Assembly (NCBI GenBank): GCA_900769475.1
Contig: CAAGGQ010000175.1
Location: forward strand, 1 to 16,835
From: Clostridia bacterium
GTDB taxonomy: Bacteria; Bacillota; Clostridia; Oscillospirales; CAG-272
Reading direction: 5' to 3'
DNA length: 16,835 bases
Shown here in pieces: positions 12,364 through 16,835 of this stretch. Under the pieces are notes generated by a model that worked only from the letters and a program-made list of their open reading frames with translations, had not been told where the DNA came from and ran no database searches. Made by a program: the position numbers and the translations under genes. The number at the start of each line of letters is the position of its first letter. Positions within the stretch are counted from its first letter, which is position 1.

Positions 12364-14007
12364 ATGATGAAAAAAAATAAAAACGTCAGCGAGGGATTGA
12401 GCGATGCCGAGCGGGACTTTTTAGCTAACAGCGAGGTGCGTGACGGCGAGCTGATCCGCTATTACGGAAAGCAGCGCGAGGTGGTGATCCCCGGGGAAAT
12501 CTATACCGTGGGAGAGCGTGCCTTTTACGAGAACCGCACCGTAACCGACGTGATGTTCGGAGGCGACGTGCAGGTCATTCGCGCCGAGGCCTTCCGCGGC
12601 TGTACCCAGTTGCGCAACGTGAGTCTTCCCGCCTCTCTGCGGGAGATCGGGGACGACGCCTTTCGGGAGTGCGAGAGTTTGGTGACGCTGATCCTGCCCC
12701 GGGAAACGGTGTCCCTGGGGAAGGGAACCTTCCGCAAATGCCGTTCCCTGAAACACGTGGTGCTTTCCGCCGCCCTGGAGCAGGTGGGCGCCTACTGTTT
12801 TGCCGATTGTACCTCTATTGAGGAGCTGGAGATCCCCGCAGGCATCGACGTGATTCGTCACGGAATGTTCTTCCATTGCGCCGCCCTGCGGCAAATCAAG
12901 ATCCTGGGCACCCTGCGTCGGGTCAGCCAGGTGGCCTTTGCCGGATGCCGTTCCCTGGAGGAGCTGGAGCTTTCGGACGAGGTGACCTACATTGGCAACG
13001 GCGCCTTTAGTGAATGTGTGTCCCTGACCTTCTTCCGTATGCCGGCCAAGACTCAATTCGTGGCCGATCTTGCCTTCCACGGGTGTGAATCCCTGCGGCG
13101 GGTGGGCATCCCCGAAGGAGTTACGTATATTGGATTGCACGCCTTTGCCAACTGTCGGAGCCTGGAGGAGATCCTGTTGCCCTCCACGGTCAAAAAGATC
13201 TCCCAGGCCGCCTTCCTGCATTGCGATGCATTGCTGGAGATCGAGGTTCCCGAGGCGGTCAAGGTGATTTCCAAGCAGGCCTTCGCCTTTTGCTCGTCCT
13301 TGGGCAAGGTGCAGATCCGCGGTCCCATTACGACGCTGGAGGAAGAAACCTTCCACAGTTGTTTTTCCCTGCGCTCCATCTCCCTGCCCGATAGCGTGCA
13401 GACCATTGGGGAGAAGGCCTTTTACCGCTGTGTAAGGCTGTCGTCCATTCGAATTCCAAAGCAGTTGATGCGCATTGGCAATGCAGCGTTTGCCGATTGC
13501 CGCGCTCTCCATTCGGTCAGCCTGCCGGTTACCCTGCAACGCATCGGAGAGCACGCTTTTTCCGATTGTAAGAGTCTGCAAACCATGCTCTTTCCCGATA
13601 ACCGGGTTTCGGCCGGCTACGGGGTTCTTTCGGGGTGCGATGCCCTGGAGGTATTGGTTTTGCAGAGCATGCCGCTGTTCTACCGCCGTTGCCTGGAGCA
13701 TTGGGCGGTGACCCACAAGGCACAGATCATTTTGTATACCGACCTTCGTCTGGCCCACCTGTTTGCCGAGTTTACGGCGGCCGATACCAGCCCTGAGCGC
13801 AAGGAGCTGTTGCGTCGGGAGATCGGGCGATGCCTGGAGAAGATGCGTCGGAGAAATAAGCTGAAAACCAACGACCCGTTGCGGAAGAATCTGTTGCGGG
13901 TTACCCACGCTATTCGCGGGGATTCCAAGGTTGGGGAAGCGACTTCCGTGCCCACTCCCGAGGAGCCGGTAGCCGAGGCTTCGGCCGAGGACGCGGCGGT
14001 GGAGTAA
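12364..14007 (+). CDS. BspA-type leucine-rich-repeat protein, cytosolic
   Basis: 547 residues. From ~40 to ~440 it is made of about 17 tandem ~23-residue repeats of the LRR_5/BspA type, of the form IG..AF..C.SL..I.LP..V (for example YIGNGAFSECVSLTFFRMP, YIGLHAFANCRSLEEILLP). Almost every unit has a Cys at the same place. There is no signal peptide, anchor or membrane helix, whereas most BspA-like proteins are on the surface. After the repeats are a ~90-residue helical, basic region (SPERKELLRREIGRCLEKMRRRNKLKTN) and an acidic Ala/Glu tail like that of the protein at the left edge. The start is ATG 12364 with AAGGAGAGAG 8 bases upstream; a TTG at 12337 overlaps hprK and is rejected. It follows hprK by 16 bases. 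Function unknown; a protein-binding scaffold is the likely role. Confidence 0.85.
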   Translation: MMKKNKNVSEGLSDAERDFLANSEVRDGELIRYYGKQREVVIPGEIYTVGERAFYENRTVTDVMFGGDVQVIRAEAFRGCTQLRNVSLPASLREIGDDAFRECESLVTLILPRETVSLGKGTFRKCRSLKHVVLSAALEQVGAYCFADCTSIEELEIPAGIDVIRHGMFFHCAALRQIKILGTLRRVSQVAFAGCRSLEELELSDEVTYIGNGAFSECVSLTFFRMPAKTQFVADLAFHGCESLRRVGIPEGVTYIGLHAFANCRSLEEILLPSTVKKISQAAFLHCDALLEIEVPEAVKVISKQAFAFCSSLGKVQIRGPITTLEEETFHSCFSLRSISLPDSVQTIGEKAFYRCVRLSSIRIPKQLMRIGNAAFADCRALHSVSLPVTLQRIGEHAFSDCKSLQTMLFPDNRVSAGYGVLSGCDALEVLVLQSMPLFYRRCLEHWAVTHKAQIILYTDLRLAHLFAEFTAADTSPERKELLRREIGRCLEKMRRRNKLKTNDPLRKNLLRVTHAIRGDSKVGEATSVPTPEEPVAEASAEDAAVE

Positions 14008-14028
14008 CGAAACACCATTCATTCAATT

Positions 14029-14044
14029 TCTGCCCGCGGGCAGA
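14029..14044. repeat. 16-bp perfect palindrome TCTGCCCGCGGGCAGA
   Basis: It lies in the 66-base gap between the LRR gene and the Gly-rich gene, just before the latter's binding site. It shares its GCCCGCGGGC centre with the two GTAGGGG repeats. It may be an RNA hairpin near the start of the next gene, or an operator. Confidence 0.5.
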
Positions 14045-14073
14045 GCATCAAAGGAGAAAGAGAGGTACAAGAT

Positions 14074-15072
14074 ATGCCGGGACCCGGAGGAGGCTCCAGA
14101 GGGGGCGGATTTGGAGGAGGATCGCGAGGAGGCGGCTTTGGCGGCGGTTCCCGCGGCGGCGGCTTCGGAGGAGGATCTCGTGGAGGCGGATTTGGCGGAG
14201 GCTTTGGAGGCCCTCATCGCCCGCCCCATCATCACCATTATCATCATCACCACGGTGGTTGGTGGTTCTTTGGCCCTCGCTACTATTACGGTGGCGGCGG
14301 AGGCTGTTTGGGCGGCCTTGTGGGCATGCTCATGCTCCCCATCATTATGCTGGTGATCGTCAGCGTTTTGCTGGTGGCTTCCATTGGCAGTGCCGTATCC
14401 TCGGTGGCCAACGGTGGCGAGGTGCGCTACAACGAGGCGGTCTTCCAGGAATACACCAACAACCGGTATTACGAGGAATTTGCCGATTCGGAGGCCTTTG
14501 AGGATCACGTTCTCATCGTCTTTTTGACCGAGGAGGATGCCGACGGCTACTATGCCATCGCCTGGGTAGGGGATAATCTGCGAGGCGAGGTCAACGAGCT
14601 CTTTGGTGCCGAGGGCACCGCCTTTGGCCGCGCCATGAACGCGTCGATCAACGATTACCACGCCTATTCTCTGAGCGCCAATCTGGCGGCGGTGATGGAG
14701 CGAATGACCGGTGAGGTCAAGAGCCTGGGTCTGGATTCTCCCTTCCGCAAGGAGGGAACGGCTTCGGGCATCACGCCCCACGTTACCAACTACAGCGCCC
14801 TGAATATTTCCAAGGATACGGTCAACACGGCCCTGGAGGGCTTTGAGGAAGAGACCGGCATTTGTGCCGTGATCGTGGTGGACAGCATGGAGAACGTATT
14901 TGGAAAGAGCGTTCCCGCCACCGATTGGTTCACCGTTCTGATCCTGCTGGTCTTTGCCGGTGTGGCGATCTATATGATCGTGCAAGCGGTTCGCGGCAGC
15001 AAGAAGAAGGAGGACGACTCCGGCGAGGAGTCGGCCGAGGAGAAGGAACGCAAGTACAATCGCTACGAATAA
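14074..15072 (+). CDS. Gly/His-rich protein with two membrane helices
   Basis: 332 residues. The N-terminus has four perfect 9-residue repeats GGGSRGGGF (bases 14086-14193, unit 27 bases), then GGGFGG and a His run (HHHHYHHHH, 52-60) and WWFFGPRYYY. The first membrane helix is at ~80-112. A ~170-residue domain (~118-285) follows with alternating strands (EDHVLIVFLTEEDADGYYAIAWVGDN, GICAVIVVDSMENVFG). The second helix is at ~286-306, and a charged tail ends the protein. TPM-domain (YgcG-like) proteins also join a soluble domain, a helix and a Gly-rich stretch, but in the opposite order, and I see no clear TPM motif. AGAGG lies 8 bases before the ATG. There is no promoter in the 66-base gap, so it probably belongs to the hprK operon. 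The His run may bind metal. Confidence 0.8.
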   Translation: MPGPGGGSRGGGFGGGSRGGGFGGGSRGGGFGGGSRGGGFGGGFGGPHRPPHHHHYHHHHGGWWFFGPRYYYGGGGGCLGGLVGMLMLPIIMLVIVSVLLVASIGSAVSSVANGGEVRYNEAVFQEYTNNRYYEEFADSEAFEDHVLIVFLTEEDADGYYAIAWVGDNLRGEVNELFGAEGTAFGRAMNASINDYHAYSLSANLAAVMERMTGEVKSLGLDSPFRKEGTASGITPHVTNYSALNISKDTVNTALEGFEEETGICAVIVVDSMENVFGKSVPATDWFTVLILLVFAGVAIYMIVQAVRGSKKKEDDSGEESAEEKERKYNRYE

Positions 15073-15133
15073 GCAAATCAAAAGAGCCCCCGCAAGGGCG
15101 TGCAAAATTAGCGAAGAAATTATCTAACACACG

Positions 15134-15181
15134 GTAGGGGCGAACTGCGTTCGCCCGCGGGCGTTCAAAGAACGCCCCTAC
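15134..15181. repeat. GTAGGGG...CCCCTAC multi-hairpin repeat, copy 2
   Basis: Outer arms GTAGGGGCG (15134-15142) and CGCCCCTAC (15173-15181). Inside are two adjacent perfect hairpins, GGGCGAAC-TGC-GTTCGCCC (15138-15156) and GGGCGTTC-AAA-GAACGCCC (15159-15177). Same plan as 2788-2851. The 5' flank (15085-15104) holds what looks like half of a terminator. Confidence 0.8.
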
Positions 15182-15219
15182 GGATAAACAAAAATTGATA
15201 TGCAGAAAGCAAAGATTAA

Positions 15220-15248
15220 CCCCGACAGATTTTCAAGGTCTGTCGGGG
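15220..15248 (-). terminator. Terminator-like hairpin
   Basis: A 10-bp perfect stem CCCCGACAGA (15220-15229) and TCTGTCGGGG (15239-15248), 9-base loop. U-runs are weak on both strands. It lies 36 bases after the stop of the minus-strand lipoprotein, so it probably ends that transcript. Confidence 0.55.
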
Positions 15249-15283
15249 GTCGTTTATTCAGTTAGATAAATTGGAATTTATCG

Positions 15284-15691
15284 CTATTTAAGTTCATCCA
15301 ACAAAGTATCAAAACGACTTGCTTCATCATAAGTCATTTTATACCAAGAACCACCTTTGACCCTGATAAACATATTACCAAAATGGTAGATCGTTAAAGC
15401 ATCACCGTTTTCATATTTAAGAGAAATGACCCAAGTCATGCCAGCATATTCATTGGGGTTTTCTTCAAAGTTGCTCTCCAAGTTCAAGGTTGACAAATAA
15501 TCAATGATTGCGTTTGCGTCTGCCCCGCTAAATGAATAGTTATATCCTTCGGGTAGAGAAGAAACATCAATATTGATTACGTTTCCTTCCGCTAATAGCT
15601 GACCTCCTTGCACTTGTTGCGGTTGCTGACTACATCCGACAATGCCCAACACGCAGATACATACCAATACTATTGCTATAATTTTTTTCAT
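15284..15691 (-). CDS. Small AT-rich lipoprotein of unknown function
   Basis: 135 residues. The signal peptide MKKIIAIVLVCICVLGIVGC ends in lipobox IVGC with Cys20, followed by a Gln-rich linker (SQQPQQVQGGQ) and a ~100-residue domain with VINIDVSSLPEGYNYSFSG, MTWVISLKYENGDALTIYHF and NMFIRVKGGSWYKMTYDEA. The domain looks like a small alpha/beta fold of the kind in secreted hypothetical proteins of Bacillota; I know no function. An upstream ATG at 15712 has no binding site. ATG at 15689-15691 has GAGG 8 bases upstream and begins the signal peptide. The gene is visibly AT-richer than the rest of the window and stands alone between two repeat clusters, which suggests later acquisition. Confidence 0.75.
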   Translation of the reverse strand: MKKIIAIVLVCICVLGIVGCSQQPQQVQGGQLLAEGNVINIDVSSLPEGYNYSFSGADANAIIDYLSTLNLESNFEENPNEYAGMTWVISLKYENGDALTIYHFGNMFIRVKGGSWYKMTYDEASRFDTLLDELK

Positions 15692-15747
15692 TTCGTTTAC
15701 CTCGCTCAACAAATTCTTATTTACAGTTCTGTTTTATCGCCAGTTTC

Positions 15748-15780
15748 GCCTTTGTATTACAAAGGCATAGGGCAAAGCCC
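15748..15780. repeat. Two adjacent small hairpins
   Basis: GCCTTTGTA-T-TACAAAGGC (15748-15766) is a 9-bp near-perfect palindrome. GGGC-AAA-GCCC (15770-15780) follows. They lie between the lipoprotein gene and the larger repeat and may be part of the same inserted cluster. Confidence 0.55.
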
Positions 15781-15810
15781 ATACCCCTAAAGATGCACGA
15801 ACGCGTCCAA

Positions 15811-15918
15811 AGGCTCTCCCTTTGGGAGAGCTCCCGCGATAGCGGGTGAGAGGGCGTAATCTGCCGTTAATTGCCCTCTCCGGCGGCTACGCCGCCACCT
15901 CTCCCAAAGGGAGAGGCT
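15811..15918. repeat. MITE-like element with 17-bp inverted ends and inner hairpins
   Basis: The ends CTCTCCCTTTGGGAGAG (15814-15830) and CTCTCCCAAAGGGAGAG (15899-15915) are perfect inverted repeats, and each is itself a hairpin. Between them are CCCGC-GATA-GCGGG (15833-15846), GAGAGGGC with GCCCTCTC (15848-15855, 15873-15880) and GGCGGC-TAC-GCCGCC (15882-15896). No ORF. It looks like a member of the CTCTCCC/GGGAGAG repeat family common in gut Clostridia. No clear target-site duplication is seen. The bases after it (15919-16062) hold only a hairpin at 15946-15971. Confidence 0.8.
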
Positions 15919-15945
15919 TTTCGCTAACCCCATTATATCACAAAT

Positions 15946-15971
15946 CGGCAGAGAAAACAAGTTCTCTGCCG
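15946..15971. repeat. CGGCAGAGAA/TTCTCTGCCG hairpin
   Basis: A 10-bp perfect stem with a 6-base loop, followed on the plus strand by AAATTTTG and preceded by ATATCACAAAT. It could be a weak terminator on either strand, but no gene ends next to it. Confidence 0.5.
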
Positions 15972-16062
15972 AAATTTTGTGTCTGCCATTTCTCCGCTAA
16001 GAATGCAGAGAGAACGATATGCGTTGCGGGGGCTTGGCGCTATGCCGATCTATTGGAAAAAT

Positions 16063-16096
16063 AAAAAATAAGCAACCCGATTGGGTTGCTTATTTT
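16063..16096 (-). terminator. Terminator of tRNA-Thr
   Basis: A 12-bp stem AATAAGCAACCC (16067-16078) and GGGTTGCTTATT (16083-16094), loop GATT. On the minus strand it starts straight after the CCA end and is followed by TTTTTATTTTT. Confidence 0.85.
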
Positions 16097-16171
16097 GGAG
16101 CTGGTAATCAGAATCGAACTGATGACCTCGTCATTACCAATGACGTGCTCTACCGACTGAGCCATACCAGC
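16096..16171 (-). tRNA. tRNA-Thr (anticodon GGT)
   Basis: 76 bases with encoded CCA. Acceptor arms GCTGGTA and TACCAGC pair fully. D-arm GCTCAGTCGGTAGAGC, anticodon stem CGTCA and TGACG with loop TTGGTAA (anticodon GGT, reads ACC and ACU), and T-arm with GTTCGATTC. Discriminator base is U. It stands alone with its own promoter and terminator. Confidence 0.97.
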
Positions 16172-16187
16172 ATCTTGCGACTTTGAT

Positions 16188-16216
16188 ATTATAGCAAACT
16201 TTTTCCCTTTTGTCAA
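16188..16216 (-). promoter_or_regulatory. tRNA-Thr promoter
   Basis: On the minus strand TTGACA (plus 16211-16216), 17-base spacer, TATAAT (plus 16188-16193): full consensus, as expected for a stable RNA. Between it and the T-box promoter lies an A/T-rich stretch with long T runs and nothing else. Confidence 0.9.
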
Positions 16217-16309
16217 TAGCTTTTTCAAAAATATTTTTCTTTTTTTTTATTTTTTTTGAAAAAAACTGATTTTTTGTTCTCATAGAAGGAAAAAACTTGG
16301 CCTTTGGTG

Positions 16310-16338
16310 TTGACAATCGGTGGAAACTGTGATATACT
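16310..16338 (+). promoter_or_regulatory. Promoter of the T-box leader
   Basis: TTGACA (16310-16315), 17-base spacer, TATACT (16333-16338). The leader RNA would start at about 16345. Confidence 0.85.
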
Positions 16339-16344
16339 TTCTAT

Positions 16345-16616
16345 AAGCGCGATGAAAAAGAGGAGTAGATCCTTTGGAACTCTCAGAGAAGGGGCGGTTG
16401 GTGCGAGCCCTCGGGGAAAGAAGATCGAAGTCACTTTGGAGCGGTGCCGGGGAAGGGAAGCCAAGGGCTTTTTGGTAGTTGGCAACGGTGCCCACCGTTA
16501 TGGGAGAGTGCATACGCGGGGAAGGGGAGTCCCTTTTCTTTGACGTGTGAAATCAGGTGGTACCGCGCATCTCGCGTCCTGATCCTTGGGATCGGAGGGC
16601 GCTTTTTCTTTTTGTT
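16345..16616 (+). ncRNA. T-box riboswitch, probable valine specifier
   Basis: A cis-acting leader that senses uncharged tRNA and prevents termination. Stem I begins GATGAAAAAG and AGGAGTA. GATCCTTT pairs with AAAG...GATC (to 16426). The specifier loop has AGTA on the 5' side and GAA-GUC-A on the 3' side, with lower stem AAAG/CTTT. This puts the codon GUC (Val) at 16430-16432. Further on come CACTTTGGAGCGG and other stems. The T-box sequence AGGTGGTACCGCG is at 16555-16567 (TGGT at 16558-16561 pairs with the tRNA end). The terminator has GCGTCCT/AGGGCGC plus GATCC/GGATC, with TTTTTCTTTTT at 16603-16613. The alternative antiterminator pairs TCAGG (16553-16557) with CCTGA (16578-16582). The gene controlled, perhaps valS or a valine pathway gene, lies outside the window. 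Confidence 0.95.
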
Positions 16617-16659
16617 AGAACCTTTTTGAAGACGGTAGAAACAGGAAAGCTCTTAGCCA

Positions 16660-16795
16660 CTTTTCTCTTTGACACCAAAGGCGCAAAGAGAAAAGTTATC
16701 AAAAGAGAAACGCCGAGGATGTTTCGCCGTCTGCGGACGGCGACAAGGGCTCTGCCCTTGACCCGCAAACTTTTGAAAAAGTTTGATCAAAACTT
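16660..16795. repeat. Multi-hairpin dispersed repeat behind the T-box
   Basis: CTTTTCTCTTTG (16660-16671) and CAAAGAGAAAAG (16684-16695) form a 12-bp perfect stem. Then come CGCCGTC-TGCG-GACGGCG (~16726-16742), AAGGGC-TCT-GCCCTT (~16745-16759) and AAACTTTT-GA-AAAAGTTT (~16768-16783). There is no ORF. I recall the block with GGGCTCTGCCCTTGACCCGC as a frequent gut Clostridia repeat. It stands where the T-box target gene would be expected. Nothing else is seen up to the window end. Confidence 0.65.
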
Positions 16796-16835
16796 TCACA
16801 GATAAAACAGATAAAAATAAATTCTATATAAAATA

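Noticed and set aside
12421..14022. 533-codon open frame on the minus strand across the LRR gene
   Set aside because: Antisense shadow; its repeats merely reflect the LRR periodicity, and it has no promoter or binding site.
14023..15105. 360-codon open frame on the minus strand across the Gly-rich gene
   Set aside because: Antisense shadow; the Ala/Ser-rich end is the complement of the Gly repeats, and no start signals are seen.
16304..16543. Open frames within the T-box region
   Set aside because: They cover the promoter and structured leader, where the T-box explains the sequence.

Overview
The window reads as a chromosomal segment of an uncultured or gut-type Clostridia (Bacillota) genome of moderate to high GC. 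This rests on HPr kinase/phosphorylase, a T-box leader, AGGAGG-type ribosome binding sites, many textbook TTGACA-17-TATAAT promoters, a PrsA-like foldase lipoprotein and several kinds of dispersed palindromic repeat of the sort common between genes in gut Clostridia. I cannot assign a genus.

Layout. (1) 1-2670, plus strand: the 3' part of an acidic, Ala/Glu-rich protein with a conserved basic domain; then a cysE-tmk operon (serine acetyltransferase, thymidylate kinase) between its own promoter and a terminator. (2) 2671-2935: repeats plus a terminator. (3) 2936-8347: a carbohydrate locus. A GH99/WbsX-like glycosidase and a GH4 enzyme with a CHEV motif (probable alpha-galacturonidase) lie on the minus strand. 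An AraC-type regulator is divergent from GH4, followed by an orphan sugar-binding lipoprotein with a perfect consensus promoter. No permease genes are present. (4) 8348-9211: a gene-poor accessory patch with hairpins, a degenerate dispersed repeat and, on the minus strand, a promoter driving a highly structured leader, a 25-codon leader ORF and a small Cys-rich ORF with an in-frame TGA. (5) 9276-11239, minus strand: a membrane-anchored unknown protein and a PrsA/parvulin-like lipoprotein. (6) 11412-15072, plus strand: hprK, an unusual leucine-rich-repeat protein without a secretion signal, and a Gly/His-rich two-TM protein. (7) 15073-16835: repeats, an AT-rich small lipoprotein gene, tRNA-Thr(GGT) on the minus strand, and a T-box leader with a GUC (Val) specifier on the plus strand whose target gene lies beyond the window.

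How the genes fit together: the AraC regulator probably controls GH4 (weak -35, extended -10), possibly with the GH99-like enzyme and the binding protein, for uptake and breakdown of a uronate- or mannose-containing glycan. HprK, encoded nearby, is the sensor kinase of catabolite repression in Bacillota. The most unusual element is the attenuator-like leader at 8892-9111 with its UGA-interrupted Cys-rich ORF. The multi-hairpin repeats are the next most notable structure that the genes do not explain.
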